This document shows positions 20,545 to 34,917 of a DNA stretch of 64,000 nucleotides, one piece after another. This stretch comes from Laburnicola sp. R22_1. Taxonomy: Eukaryota > Ascomycota > Dothideomycetes > Pleosporales > Didymosphaeriaceae. The notes under the pieces were generated by a model. The model was not told the DNA's origin and made no database searches. It worked only from the letters and a program-made list of their open reading frames with translations. A program made the position numbers and the translations under genes. Positions within the stretch are counted from its first letter, which is position 1. Every line of letters starts with the position of its first letter. The stretch is from the NCBI GenBank assembly GCA_014281115.1, contig JACONQ010000005.1, forward strand, positions 1,054,001 through 1,118,000, read 5' to 3'.

Positions 20545-20868
20545 GCGTAGCCAACGTACCGTAGCGGAGTACGGCTGCAAGTGTTAAGATAAAAACCGGA
20601 CCCTGCCAGTGTACGCAACGGCCTTGCGGGGTGCTGAACGATGAGCGCGTCATCAACTGGATCACATGTATTCATGTGATAGATATCTTTCACAGAGCTA
20701 GTACACAGAAAAATAGGTTATAGCTAGATTTTCTTTTACCATAGTATAGTTGCGGGATGCAGCTTTGTTCACAAAAAAAAAGATAAAAAGATAAAAAGCG
20801 CACTCTATAAACTGTGCACGCTTCGGCTGTACTTGCGGCTATACTCCGCTACGGTACGTTGGCTACGC
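20545..20868. repeat. 324-bp inverted-repeat unit (MITE-like)
   Basis: The 38-base arm GCGTAGCCAACGTACCGTAG...GCAAGT at 20545-20582 is repeated in inverse orientation at 20831-20868 with three mismatches. The spacer of about 250 bp contains a second, independent repeat (20683-20795). The arms could fold into a long hairpin. No target-site duplication is clear at the outer edges and no protein is encoded. Confidence 0.7.
20683..20795 (+). repeat. SINE-like dispersed repeat, copy 1, with A-rich tail
   Basis: About 100 bp starting ATATCTTTCACAGAGCTRGTACACAG in consensus, running through GGGATGCAGCTTTGTTCAC and ending in A9 followed by GATAAAAAGATAAAAAG. It is about 85-90% identical to the inverse of 41084-41191. 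The A-rich 3' end on both copies suggests spread by retroposition. Confidence 0.7.
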
Positions 20869-21264
20869 TGCAAGGCGCGACGTGTATGCGCTGTCAGCCT
20901 GTACATGGCGAATGGGAAACCGTGGAATGGAATGTGTGGGTGGAGACTTCTGCTCGCGCTTTGTTCTGCGTGGTATTTTCGCCTTGTCATCGCTGTCAAG
21001 ATCGACGCGAACGGTGCGCCAGTAAGACCTAAGTACGTAGGTCCCAGGACCGAGTACGTGAGACACTGTGAACTTGCAAGGTTGTTAGTCTAGTTCCGAA
21101 ATGAATTCGGAAGAAGCGGGTGCAGTCACATCAATATCAATAGGTCTAACTGGAATATCGTAGGTCGAGAATCACCTCCTTGTTAGCCCAAGCTTTTTTC
21201 TCTTAAGGAACCGCCTCTGCGGACATTTCACAATCTTGCGCTCAGGAACTCCAAACAATTCGCA

Positions 21265-22736
21265 ATGGGCAATAAACCGAGTGTTGTCGAGAACTGCTTG
21301 GTTTCCGCGGTAGGAGACAATGCCGATCTGGTAGCATCCAGATCCACAGTCGGGTACCAACTGGCCCACGTCAAGCCCTACAACCTTGGTTACCCTGTCA
21401 CGCCCGCCGCAGTCACCTACCCCAAGACAGCCGAACAGGTCGCTGCCATCGTAAAATGCGCTGCCGACAATAGCTTGAAAGTGCAGCCGCGCAGCGGAGG
21501 GCACTCGTACGCGAATTATGGTACGTAGAATTACTCCTACTGCACACCATATTTGCTAACGCAGGAATAGGAGTCGGCGGTGAAGATGGAGTCATAGTCG
21601 TCGACCTGAAGAACTTCCAGAACTTCAAAATGGACAATTCGACATGGCAAGCGACCATCGGCGGCGGCACGCTCCTCGGCGACGTCACTGAACGCCTACA
21701 TGGCAACGGCAAGCGCGCAATGGCACATGGCACCTGTCCTCAAGTCGGAATCGGAGGCCACGCAACGATAGGCGGTCTAGGGCCCAGCTCACGTATGTGG
21801 GGTGCGTCGCTGGACCATGTCGAAGAAGCGAAAGTCGTCCTCGCAAACTCCTCAATTGTACGCGCGTCAAAGACCCATAACGCTGACGTGTTCTGGGCGC
21901 TGAAAGGCGCGGGAGCATCGTTCGGCATCATCACCGAGTTCAAAGTACGGACACAGGCCGAGCCCGCAGAGGCCGTGCTATACAGCTATGGCATCCAAGC
22001 TGGCTCCGCAGCAGACAAAGCAACCGCCTTCAAAAAATGGCAGAGCCTCATTTCCGACCCGGACCTCTCCCGTAAATTCGCTTCCCAGTTCATCTTGACG
22101 GAGCTCGGCGCCATCATCACCGGCACCTACTTCGGCTCGCAGTCCGAATTCGACAGCCTCAACATCTCAAGCCGTATGCCCGACGCCGACGAATCGGTCA
22201 TCGTACTGGATGACTGGCTCGGCGTCGTAGGTCACTGGGCTGAAGACCTAGCGCTCGAGCTCGTGGGCGGAATCCAGACTAACTTCTACGCGAAATCGTT
22301 TGCATACACGAAAGACGACCTCATACCGGATGATGCCGTCGACAAGCTCTTCAAGTACATCGACGAGACGGACAAAGGCACGCTCGCCTGGTTCCTCATC
22401 TTCGACCTCGAGGGCGGCGCAATCAACGATGTAGCGCCTGATGCTACGGCGTATGGACACCGCGATGCGTTGTTCTACCACCAAGCGTATGCGGTCAATC
22501 TACTTGGCAAAGTGGATGACACGATGCGCGACTTCCTCACGGGAATTAACAAGGTGGTTACGGATGCGCTGGGCCACGATCTTGGTACCTATGCAGGATA
22601 TGTTGATCGCGCGCTGGGCGAGGATGGACCGAGCAAATACTGGGGCTCGAACCTGGCGCGGTTGCAGCAGATCAAAGCGGCCGTGGATCCCAAAGATATC
22701 TTTCATAATCCGCAGAGCGTGAAGGTGGCTGCGTAG
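21265..22736 (+). CDS. Secondary-metabolism/oligosaccharide FAD oxidase of the AA7 (GOOX/berberine-bridge) type
   Basis: Exons 21265-21520 and 21565-22736 give 475 residues. The 44-nt intron starts GTACGT and ends GCTAACGCAG. The FAD-binding (PCMH) domain spans about residues 30-215. RSGGHSYANYG carries the His that binds FAD at the 8-alpha position, and GTCPQVGIGGH carries the Cys for a second, 6-S-cysteinyl bond, the bicovalent signature of glucooligosaccharide oxidases and other AA7 enzymes. The C-terminal BBE motif is present (YAGYVDRALGEDGPSKYWG...DPKDIFHNPQSV). Members oxidise the reducing end of oligosaccharides or secondary metabolites, releasing H2O2. No clear signal peptide is seen, since the start MGNKPSVVEN is not hydrophobic, so secretion is uncertain. 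The substrate cannot be inferred. Confidence 0.88.
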
Positions 22737-23046
22737 ACGATGATACGCGACGGTTGCCGGGTTTCATCTTTCCATTCGGGTTTACGAACCGGAAGCGTGG
22801 GCGTTTGGGAGCGCTCGGTGTATCTCTTTCTGGTACATGTGGTCTGCTTCGATACGGCTGGTAGTACTGCTGGCGGAAATCCCCCCCATAGTCCATTTCT
22901 AACACATTTCCAAACGATTCCACATTTTTGATTCCTCGCAAATATAGATGCCGTCCGACCGCGACAATACCATCCCAAGACCCATCCCATACATATACAT
23001 CCAAAATCGTACACTCCTTGCCCTCTCTTACACCTCTTTATCCCAC

Positions 23047-23501
23047 TCATTTGAACTTAGGCACAACCGGCCTCCTCCACACCGCCAACGCAACCCACCC
23101 CCCAATCAAACACAATCCTCCCAACGGCGTAACCGGCCCCAAAAACTTCCACCGCTGCGGATCCAACACCAGCAAATATATGCTCCCGCTGAACATGGTC
23201 ATACCCGCTGTAAACAATCCCATCGCCAGCGTGTTCTGCGGCGCGGCGACCGAAGCGAGGGTCAGGACGGCCGAGTGGATAAGCTGTGCTGCGTTAGCGA
23301 GTGCGCTTATTTTGCGGAACCGAGGGACATGGAGGCGGGCATGGGGAGATGTTTGTCGTGTACCTGGTACTGTGCGGCGGTGCTCCAGTTGGCGATGCGC
23401 TGGGGGTCTGCGATGCGCTTTTTGAGTCCGTGGGCTCCGAAAGCCCCGACCGCGACGGAGGTTGCGCCGTAGAGGCAGCCAATTGTCCAGAATGGAGCCA
23501 T
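23047..23501 (-). CDS. DUF423 / UPF0382 small membrane protein (YgdD-like)
   Basis: Exon 1 is 23364-23501 and exon 2 is 23047-23283, with an 80-nt intron; the model gives 124 residues. The start MAPFWTIGCLYGATSVAVGA and the following GAFGAHGLKKR...IANWSTAAQYQ match the DUF423 consensus, and the second exon continues with LIHSAVLTLAS and a C-terminal GGWVALAVWR. Four hydrophobic segments are visible. The acceptor that keeps the frame is the second of two AGs (after CACAG); using the first would destroy the YQLIH motif. The upstream open frame before ATG 23501 is 5' leader. The family is conserved from bacteria to fungi, with unknown function. It converges on the AA7 gene. Confidence 0.87.
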
Positions 23502-23885
23502 TGTATGGTTATAGATTGATGGAGGGGATCGGGTGGTGTAACTGGTCGTGATGTGCAAGTACTGGTGAGCGACGAGGGACGCGCGCTGGTGGGGTTGGGA
23601 ACTCGAGCTTGGGCCCAGCGCGAATCCAGACTTATAAGCCTGCCTTTTGGAAAGCTCAACAACGATAATGTCAATTAATAAAGAATTCACGGGATCGCGT
23701 AAGTCATATTGGTCTGTACGCAACTGCACTTTTTTGTGAGCTGTAGGATCTCAGGTATCGTAGCTACTTCATCAACAAGAAAATCATCAAACCCATCGAC
23801 ACCAAGCAATGCCGCTAAAGAGAACGATGAAGATGTCTATATATGAGAAGGCTGCAGGTAAAATGGCACAGTTTGAACAACAGAC

Positions 23886-26476
23886 TCACATCAAACATCC
23901 ATTGCTCTTGCTCGAATGCAAATCTGAAATACTCAAACGGATTCGCTGGCCGTTGATGGTGGTGAAGGCCTCAACGAGCCACTCGTACCATACCTTGCGG
24001 TCGTCCGTCTGCCGCCACATACTAACTTCGAGTTCAGAGTTCGCAGGAATCTGAATCGGCGTCTGGAGATGTTTTAGTAACCTTGCGTTTGGTAAATCAT
24101 GAACAACATACCTTTAACGGGAAAAAGATGGGAAACCACGATATCATGTCCTTGCTCTTCTCATCCATCGTCACCGGGGTCGTGCTCAGCTCGACCGGCC
24201 CCTCGGACCCGCTGTATAGTACAGTCTCGAAGTATCCAGCAATGCCGTGACACATGCCTTGTTCCTGAATAGGGAATGTGACGCTGCAGTGTCGCACATT
24301 ATGTTCGTTGGCACCGTCACCACCCATGAATCCCCCTCCACCACCAACGGCGGAGCCTCCACGGCGAAGTGAAGCCTGTGCAAGAACCGTCGGGGGTAGT
24401 GGATGCCTGAATTCCCAAGCCATGTGCACGATGGGTGCAAGGGGGGCACTCAACTCGAAGTCTTTCATCTTCCTGCCGTCTGAGAGCTGCGCAGCAACCT
24501 TGGGCTGATTCGGTTGAATAGAGAGATAATCGAATTGGGAGAACATGACGACCCAAGGGATCTCGAACGCACTTGAATCGCCGTGCGTCCTTCGCGAAAT
24601 CACGTCTGCGTACAGTTTCGGCGTCGCGATGGGTGTCATGTGCGCTGTGTAGCTAGCTGGAATTGAGATGCCGTGGTTGGAGTTTAGCACATGTTGGACG
24701 CCATCAAGACATTCTGGAGAGAGCTCGTTATCCGCGAAGCTACCGAGCAGTTCGCTCACAAGGATGTCCACCTTGCCACATGTTCCGTCCGACTTATTCG
24801 GACCTTTCCAGGCGCGCATGTCAGTTTTGACGACTTCGACTCGGCCACCCCATTGTTCCCTATTGTGGCGTAGAAGAACGACATATGCATTCGGGTTCTT
24901 CTCGATGGCATAGACACGGACTGGAACACCAGTGCGTTCGCTGGCGTCTAGTGCGCGGGTAACCAGCGGGCCACGACCAGACCCTACGACGGCGATAACG
25001 ACCGCACCATTCTCGGAGCTCGTCGATTTTTCCTGAGTTTTCCAATCATTTAATGCTCTAGCGATGGCTTCCTCATACCACGCGTACTTGATCGGATCCT
25101 TTTCGAAGACCTCGTATGTAATCGATTCAAGATTGTCAGCAAGAGGCTGCAGTGGGCTCTGCAAATAGTCTTGAAACCCGCCGCCGAAACGCTCGATCTG
25201 TGTCTGAGGGGGCTGGTTACGCTGCATGAAGCGCAAGTAGCTCAGGCACGGCGTCGGGTCATGGTTACTGCTCTTCTTGCCCGCTTTCTTCGGTGCATGG
25301 GCTGCCTCGGCCGGAGTTGGAGAGGCACCCATGGATGAGGCTGGACTAGGGGCATCGGCCGCCGCTCCTGGCGAGAGGTAACCTGAAGAGTACTCCAGCA
25401 GCATGTCCGGATCTTCTACACCAGGTATGGGACCGACATCTGCGAGTAGGAGCCATGGGGCAGTCTTCAGACGCATGCATCGGAGTATGAAGAGCTGGGA
25501 TGTTCTGTGAAGAACTCGGTTGCTCTTCTCGTTAGAGACAAATGCCTGGGCCGATAGAATGAGTAGACGAATAGGTTCGGAGTACCATCTTGACTGGACG
25601 GCTAATGATGGAAGCTTTTTCGGGACATCGAGAGCGACAGATAGTCTGTTGTGGTATGTACAAATAGACCGAATCGTATTCCAAGCATCCCATGCGCTGA
25701 GGGGATCGGAGCTCTTTGCCCCGTTGCTAGCTCCATACTCCGGTCGAACAAAGCGTGCTAAATCGCCTAGGTCCTCGTCCTGAGAGACTTGGGAACCATC
25801 CATTGGCATTTGTATGTGAAGCTGGACATAGGCTCCCGTGGATAGAGCTTGCTTGATTGCACGAGCATACTGCGCAACGCCGCTGGTTCCATTCGTTAAC
25901 CGTGGTCCTGGCACGACAACAGTGACGACTCCGCAAAAAGCGGCATATGCAATCTCCAAGTTGAACACCTGCCGCGAAAGATGTGCAATTACAGGGTCCG
26001 GTGAACCCAGATCTATCCAGGAACTCGTAAAGCCAAGAAGCTGGGATATAAAATCATCAGGTGCTAACGGAGTATCAACGTTTTTGAGTGCCGGTATTAG
26101 CGGCAGCGGTTGCGTCTGCGTAGACTCCTCGATCGCTTGGGTGAAAGAGCTTAAGAGGCCTAGGACGCGTGACTGAAAATATTCGTTGGTGATAGGCGTG
26201 GTAAGCATATCATACTAGTAGATCTGTAAGCACTCCCCTAGATTTTCCTTGGAACTATCCAATACATGGTAGTTGTTGAGCTGCAAGCGCGTTGCAAGGC
26301 GGGGCTCTCAAGTGGGGATGTATGGGGAGGGTTCTGGGGCTAACGGAAACACTTACTCCAAGGTCCTGAGCGTGATGAATCAACTCCGCTGTCACGGGCA
26401 GCGAGCGCTTCGTCTCATGCTCCCCGATATAGAACATAGGCCTGACTTCGTCCGTGCAGTAGGTTGAGTCGTCCAT
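23886..26476 (-). CDS. skb1: Type II protein arginine methyltransferase PRMT5 (Skb1/Hsl7 family)
   Basis: Exons 26357-26476, 24112-26214 and 23886-24062 (introns of 142 and 49 nt) give 799 residues. It transfers methyl groups from S-adenosylmethionine to arginine, forming symmetric dimethylarginine on Sm proteins, histones and others, usually with a WD-repeat partner. An N-terminal TIM-barrel region (YDMLTTPITN) is followed by the conserved linker LADNLESITYEVFEKDPIKY, the SAM motif VVGSGRGPLV, and the double-E loop SELLGSFADNELSPECLDG. The C-terminal beta-barrel ends with VWYEWLVEAFT. A low-complexity insert (about residues 285-320, Ala/Pro/Ser-rich) separates the barrel from the catalytic part. 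The first exon must splice just after CTAG to avoid an in-frame stop. It is divergently arranged with PRP43 across 459 bp. Confidence 0.93.
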
Positions 26477-26559
26477 GCTCTCGCGGGGTGTAGTCAGTAG
26501 ACAGAAGAAATCGCACCTTAGATCAGCGACGCGGAAGAGAGGGGCAAAAATCCCGCAGG

Positions 26560-26640
26560 TTAATTTTTTTTATTCGTTTTCGTTAGGCTAATTCTCACCA
26601 AGAGGGACGTCAGCCGGCCGTAGTAATCGTATACGCTTAG
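26560..26640 (+). repeat. ~75-bp dispersed repeat, copy 1
   Basis: Starts with a T9 run and ATTCGTTTTC, contains AGAGGGACGTCAGCCGGCC and ends TAGTAATCGTATACGCTT. A second copy in the same orientation lies at 31003-31086. The two flank the PRP43-RPA43 pair. The T run read on the other strand would be an A-rich tail. Confidence 0.75.
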
Positions 26641-26935
26641 TCATAAATCACGTGATATTAGTTTAGTGCACTATGCCCGTGCACATGTTAGTAACTACTC
26701 TATACTTACATGCTATAAGTATATGTAACGCGTTACTGTAGGCAGAACTGTCGACTAGCTCCCCGCAAGTCCGCACTATAGGTTTAAATACCCAGCGACG
26801 CTTGCTCGTCCCGCAGGTTAATGAAGAGGTGTGTGACGCGCCAAGATCCGTCGCGTCGGAGCGGGTAAACGTCTTCCGGCAAAAAGTTGAGTTCGTCGCC
26901 CTCATCACCGCCAGTCCCCGCCATAAATACCGAAA

Positions 26936-29673
<2,738 letters not shown>

Positions 29674-30035
29674 TGACTTTGAATTGCAGAAAAGCTTCTC
29701 TACATATTAGGGTTGCTTGCTCGCTGTATCTGTTTCTCCTTGTTTGCTTGATTCCAGCTGATCGTGATTTTGACTGGAATTATATGGAAATGTAATTTCG
29801 ATCCTATGTTGATAGACCGAGTACGTGCGTAGACGGATCAGTGAAAGTACTGTAGGCTATAGGTAATAAGCATTAATAGATCTTCTCCTACCGCTGACTA
29901 ACACCCAAATCCAACCTAGCGTCGATAATCCTACCTCCGACTTCTCCAACTTTTTTCGACGCGCGAATCCCGTCGCGCAACACCCTCGATCGCAAACTCC
30001 GCACACGCCGCAACTCGCCTCCAATAATTCCCAAA

Positions 30036-30803
30036 ATGGCGCGAACCCAAGAAGACGAACCCTCCCTCCTATACATCGAGCGCATATCGCAATACGTCCC
30101 TCTGCCGCCCGCGAGTCTCCATTCCGCGCTCCCCGCCCTCTGCACAGAAGTTTTCTCTCCACTACTACTAAATTATTACCCGCCCGTGAAAGGCATAGTG
30201 CTAGCATACGAGAACGTGAAATTAAGTTCGGAGCCGCCACGGACCGTCTCTACATCGAAGCGCAGTCGAAGGCAAGCAGCTAGCGAGGAAGTCGTGGAGG
30301 GAGGCGAGGATGAGCCTGGCGTTGTGCTTCTCCACCAAATTGACGAATACGCTTCTCCTTACGTCTGGGCTACTGCGTCTCTTCTCGTTTGGCGCCCCGC
30401 GCCAAACTCGTACCTCACTGCGACGCTCATACATCAGTCTGCGACACACATCACGCTCTCGCACCTCAATACGTTCGCTATCTCCGTGCTGAAAGAGAAT
30501 CTGCCGCAGGATTGGACGTGGCATGCTGAGCAGGAGAATCGGAAGAAGAAAGGGTGGGATGGGAAGATTGCGGATGAGGGGGGCTGGTGGGTTGATGGGG
30601 AGGGCGCGAAGGTGGACGGGGGCACGGAGATGCAGATTAGAGTCAGGGAGTGGGATGTTAAGGGCGGAAAGGGCAAGGGACATTTACGGATTGAGGGGAG
30701 CTTGCGGAGTGTTGAGGAGGAGCGCAGCGCAGCGGACAGAAGTAGGGGCAAGGCGCCGGTGAGGAATGGGATGCGCAACGGCGAGGTTATGGAAATAGAT
30801 TGA
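30036..30803 (+). CDS. RPA43: RNA polymerase I subunit RPA43
   Basis: Single exon, 255 residues. The N-terminal half has the Rpb7/Rpa43 tip-domain pattern: PPASLHSALPALCTEVFSPLLLNYYPPVKGIVLAYENVKL, with the PVKGIVLAYENV core. The second half has the OB-type segment with ATASLLVWRPAPNSYL and GTVxxxS-like ITLSHLNTFAISV, followed by DWTWHAEQENRKKK and a Gly/Lys-rich tail ending in acidic EVMEID. In yeast RPA43 with RPA14 forms the Pol I stalk and binds Rrn3 to start rRNA transcription. There is a 540-bp gap from PRP43 on the same strand. Low-complexity acidic inserts (SEEVVEGGEDEPG) vary between species. Confidence 0.82.
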   Translation: MARTQEDEPSLLYIERISQYVPLPPASLHSALPALCTEVFSPLLLNYYPPVKGIVLAYENVKLSSEPPRTVSTSKRSRRQAASEEVVEGGEDEPGVVLLHQIDEYASPYVWATASLLVWRPAPNSYLTATLIHQSATHITLSHLNTFAISVLKENLPQDWTWHAEQENRKKKGWDGKIADEGGWWVDGEGAKVDGGTEMQIRVREWDVKGGKGKGHLRIEGSLRSVEEERSAADRSRGKAPVRNGMRNGEVMEID

Positions 30804-31002
30804 AGGACGGGTTGTCATCCGGACTACTTCAATCGCCAGAGGGCATACGGGAACAGGGCGCTTGCAGCAGAGGCCGTGGAGCGCGGGTGGCATAGAGTTG
30901 ATGAAGGTTTGGTGCCCAGTACCAGGGAGCCTCGGCGCTTGTGGGGAGGGTACGGCAGAGAGAATGGATGAGGATCGAGGCTAGGTGGTATGAACCTTGG
31001 GG

Positions 31003-31086
31003 GTATATTTTTTTTATTCGTTTTCTTTTGGCTATTCTCATCGAGAGGGACGTCAGCCGGCCATAGTAAGCGTACACAACGCTTGG
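31003..31086 (+). repeat. ~75-bp dispersed repeat, copy 2
   Basis: Begins ATATTTTTTTTATTCG, contains GAGAGGGACGTCAGCCGGCC and matches 26560-26640 in the same orientation with several substitutions. It lies between the 3' ends of RPA43 and IMP4. Confidence 0.75.
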
Positions 31087-31314
31087 GGGTATATATTCAT
31101 CTCCGCCTCATAGCTCGTCATCATCGCGAGCAAACCTATTTCGTCGTCCTAAAAATCTCTGCATATGGCTTGTGCTGCATTTGCACATCCATTGGCCTCT
31201 TTGCTCGTTACTTCATTTTAAATGCCATCCAGAATCCTTGCGGGCTTTTACGCAACCGCAAAATGCCGATCGAAAACTCTAACACCCACCTCCGCAACAC
31301 ACTACCCCAATTCC

Positions 31315-32357
31315 TCACAAATAATCCTTCTTCCTTCCGGTCCTTGTATATTGATTCAGATGCCATTCAACATCTCCCTCCTTTGAGTCCAACGTCCCAC
31401 TCCTGATCTCAAACAGTCTCATGCTCATTCTCGGCCCCACTTCCGCCAACTCCACGCTTTGATATCCAGTGCGAACATAAACGTGATGACGGACCTCTAT
31501 TGTATCCTCGCGGTTGCTACATAATAGTGGTATTAGTATAGCACTTAAATGGTTCTGCAACTATAACTTACACAAAGGTGACAACCCTGTTGCCCGTCTT
31601 CGCTGACCCCTCACGAGGTGGAAACAGGTGCTTTAGGATGGTGACCACTCGTTCGCCGAGCTTCGAGGTGAAGCCTTCGAAGATGAGATGTGGGTAACTC
31701 TCGGATACTGTGCCGCGAGATGCATTCGGGATATCCGAGCGTAGTGTCACATTGTGCAGAGAGAAGGACGCAACGGGTCCATGTGGCAGGTGCGATATCG
31801 TCATCGCAGTCGGGGTTCCTCGATGCTCATGCACTATTCGAATTGAGTTAGAATCAAAACAATCCAAGACAAGTGTAAGATCCTACCTAGCACCACATCA
31901 CTCAGGCCGCTCGCCAGCGCGCTCCCGACCAGATTTCCTAATATAAGGTTGCCTCGATTCAACCGAATGCTCGTCGGGAGCAGCAACCGAATTTCTTTAG
32001 CAAATGTGGATAGCCGGGAACTTGGATCGCGCGAAGTGGTGACGATGATGCGGGGATCGACTACTCCTGACAGACTTGAATATTCATCGTCCAGACCAAG
32101 CTCTTCCTCGACGGTGCGGTCCGCGCGCGATTCGTCGTACTTGTAGTCAGCTCGGAGGGACGTGTCTTCTGCGAGGTCCTTGGTGAGCGGCTTGCCAGAC
32201 GCCAGGCTTGCCTTGAGAGACGCTCTTTTACTGGTAAGTTCTGCATCTCGTAGGGTGAGGGCGCGGCGACTATCATAGTTGTTAGCAGATTCTGACAAAC
32301 GAAGTACGAGACCTACTAAAGGTAGTCGCGCCGTTCTCTTGCCTGTCTGCGGTGCAT
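31315..32357 (-). CDS. IMP4: U3 snoRNP protein IMP4 (Brix domain)
   Basis: Four exons: 32317-32357, 31887-32269, 31572-31833 and 31315-31516 (introns of 47, 53 and 55 nt); 295 residues. It binds U3 snoRNA in the small-subunit processome and helps pre-18S rRNA cleavage in the nucleolus. The start [20 protein letters not shown] is the family N-terminus, split after Tyr14 codon position 2 by intron 1. The Brix domain follows: [20 protein letters not shown], then [18 protein letters not shown], ending [20 protein letters not shown] and the Lys-rich C-terminus. A Ser/acidic insert at about residues 65-80 is species-specific. Its 3' end faces that of RPA43. Confidence 0.93.
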
Positions 32358-33130
32358 GGATGTGTAATAGCCGGCGATTTATTCTAGTAGTAATTTCGAA
32401 TCGTTCGAGTAATTTGATTAAGTGTGATAGCGGGTTGGATCGTGTCTCAAGCTCGGGTGCGGAATCGGAAGTTCGTGATGAAATTTTGGTGGAGCAATTG
32501 CACGGACCATATTTTTAGTAGGGCTAGCTGAACGGCCATGGGTGGAGCCGCCGAACCTCATCCTCCTCAAAACCGCAAAACCGACGATCAGTAGGACGAG
32601 AACAGGCAAACCTTATTCATATCAAAATCATCAATCTACCATTATAATCTATTGAAATCTAATATCACCGAACAACAGTCTAAGAGCTCCAACATATCAC
32701 TCCGTCTACGCGTTTTAGTTCTGAAATATTCCACCGCAGTATTTATCGCCCAACATGTACCGGAATCCTACGCGACCGATGCTCAGAGCTGAGCCCGCAT
32801 ATCGGATACTCGTTCAACATCTCTCGGACCGGTCCGGTTCTTCGCCACTGTGTCATGCCTCGACTTTGCATCGACACGGTTCTTGAAGATCTCATTCTTT
32901 CCGTGTCCTCCTGGATCCCCTGCTTGTTCTGCCTAGCTGTTCCCTGGCACTTGTTCCACATGAAAGAGAAGGTCTGGGTCGGCGTCATCGTCATTTCCGC
33001 GCTCGTCGTTGCCGATGAAGACTTGGATCTTGGACACCCTTTTCAGGCCAAGTTCAGCTTTGTGGGTGATGAGCATGTATCCGATCGATACCCCGATGGG
33101 TGATCCTGTTCAAATTCCGTCAGATTGAAT

Positions 33131-34250
33131 TTACAAGGGCGTCTCCCTGCGGGTGTCCATACCTAGTAGCGCCTTCCCTTCATCACTATCGGCATCGAAC
33201 GTCGTCCCTGGCCAGTTGTCCAGCTCCACCTTTCTATTCCTAAGAGCCCTAGCGACGATTTTCACCGCTTGAACGTTTGCAAGCCCTTGCACCCAATAGT
33301 AGCGAAGATTCTGCACGTCGGGGTTGTCGCGGTGCCAAAAACCGTACATGAAATCGGAGAAAGACCTCAGTGCCGGCAGCTCTGATGGGTCGGGATTTGG
33401 GACATCCCAGTTTTTCTTAGCCTTTTCAACAGCGCCGAAAATCCATTGTCCGAATATCACTACGAGATTGCTAAGCATCAGATACATGTATAGTAAATGA
33501 TTAGGGTGTACGCGGGTAGGGCGCTCGTTGATACGTACCTCCGCCTCTGTGATTGATGCCGATATCGAAGTATGATCCAGTTTGCTATTTTTTTATTAGC
33601 GGCTAAACCCCCACAGAGCACTTGTGGTCCTTACTCTGTACTCCTTGCCGTCCACTTTGTACATCTGTTCCTTTACCGGAAGTACCTCTCGCTTGCCCTC
33701 GTGCATTACCGAAAAGCACTCATTATCGCCGCCTTTGGCTTTTGGTCTTCCGTTCAGATTCAACGCCTTCATTGCGGTCGTGTATTTCCAAACTTCTATA
33801 AAGTCGCAATCACCCTGATCGGAGAGATTTTCTTCCCAACTCCATTTCAACAAACCATCTGTCCATTAAATTAGTAACACCATCTCTGTAGCTCGGCGAA
33901 GAGTAATTACCTTTGAAGTCACCTTGCCAGGGACTGCGCATAGTACCCGATGATACCTGGAAAATCCTGGCCGCTTCCGCGTCGGTGGCCGGCATAGCAG
34001 TCACAAATTGATCTCCTTTGCATTGTTTATCATTCCATAGTTTATCGTCGGCAGTAGAGTGTTCATCGAATGCTATTTCCGGCGACGTGAGCTTGAAAAG
34101 CGGAGATATCTCTCGTTGTGGGAGATGCGCGGAGACGCTCCTTCCGGTTTGATCGATGGCAACACCACGAGAGTCGGGATCGGACGGGCTGAATCGTGCC
34201 CAAACTAGGCCTGCGAGCAGGATGCAGTATACAACAAGGGTGAGCTTCAT
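33131..34250 (-). CDS. hypothetical secreted protein
   Basis: Exons 33911-34250, 33635-33858, 33539-33584 and 33131-33459 give 312 residues with all junctions in frame. The second intron uses donor GTAAGG at 33634; the longer open frame past it ends in an artefactual stop. The start MKLTLVVYCILLAGLVWA is a strong signal peptide, with likely cleavage before RFSPSD. The mature part has few Cys (CKGDQ, CDF, CFSV), Trp-rich motifs (LLKWSWEENL, GVIFGQWIFGAVEKAKKNW) and an alpha-helical C-terminus (YYWVQGLANVQAVKIVARAL). I do not recognise the family. The third intron is the least certain: several acceptors are possible, and the one chosen (GTAG before TGATATTC) keeps frame. Confidence 0.6.
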
Positions 34251-34917
34251 GGTGGCGTCGGAGGTAGACGAGTGTTGAGCTAGGTTGAACGGAGGAATGG
34301 CGAGTAAGAGAAGGGTGCTTAAAGCGAGTTTGGGCCACCCAGACGACCTCGATTGTAGGTCACAGAATCTGTGAGAACTGGGAAAGCTAAAATGAAGGAC
34401 GGGGTTTGGGTTGGAGCAGGCGTCGAGAAAACAAGTTTGCTTTCGCTCACTTGCACCACCACCAAATGCAAGTTGCCCGTTCACAGGTCATAATGTTTGG
34501 TGTGCGTATACAGTGACGGATTCGAGGTTGCTGTAATGTGAACATCTCATTGATCATCTCCAAGATGTCTAGCTGTGTATACTTAACGAGCAGCTTCCAA
34601 TTTTTCGTTGCTTTATTTCATCAAAAAAAGAAAAGAACCCACCCGTCGCTAAGGGCAAGGTTATGGTTGTGGCGTGGTAAGAACATTGCGGCATTGTCAG
34701 ATGTCAAACGCTAGGCCGCTCTAACGTATTGTGGCTAGTGCGGCTGCCACAAGATGGAAACTGCGACATGTGAAAGAGAGCTCGGCACCCTCATCAACGA
34801 TCAGATGCACGACAACGAACCTTACCGTCCCAATCCATCGTTTTGCCGCGGGGAGCAACAAATAACAGCTGCGCCATGCTGAACCCCCGACACGGCTGCG
34901 GCTGATCACCTGCCAGC

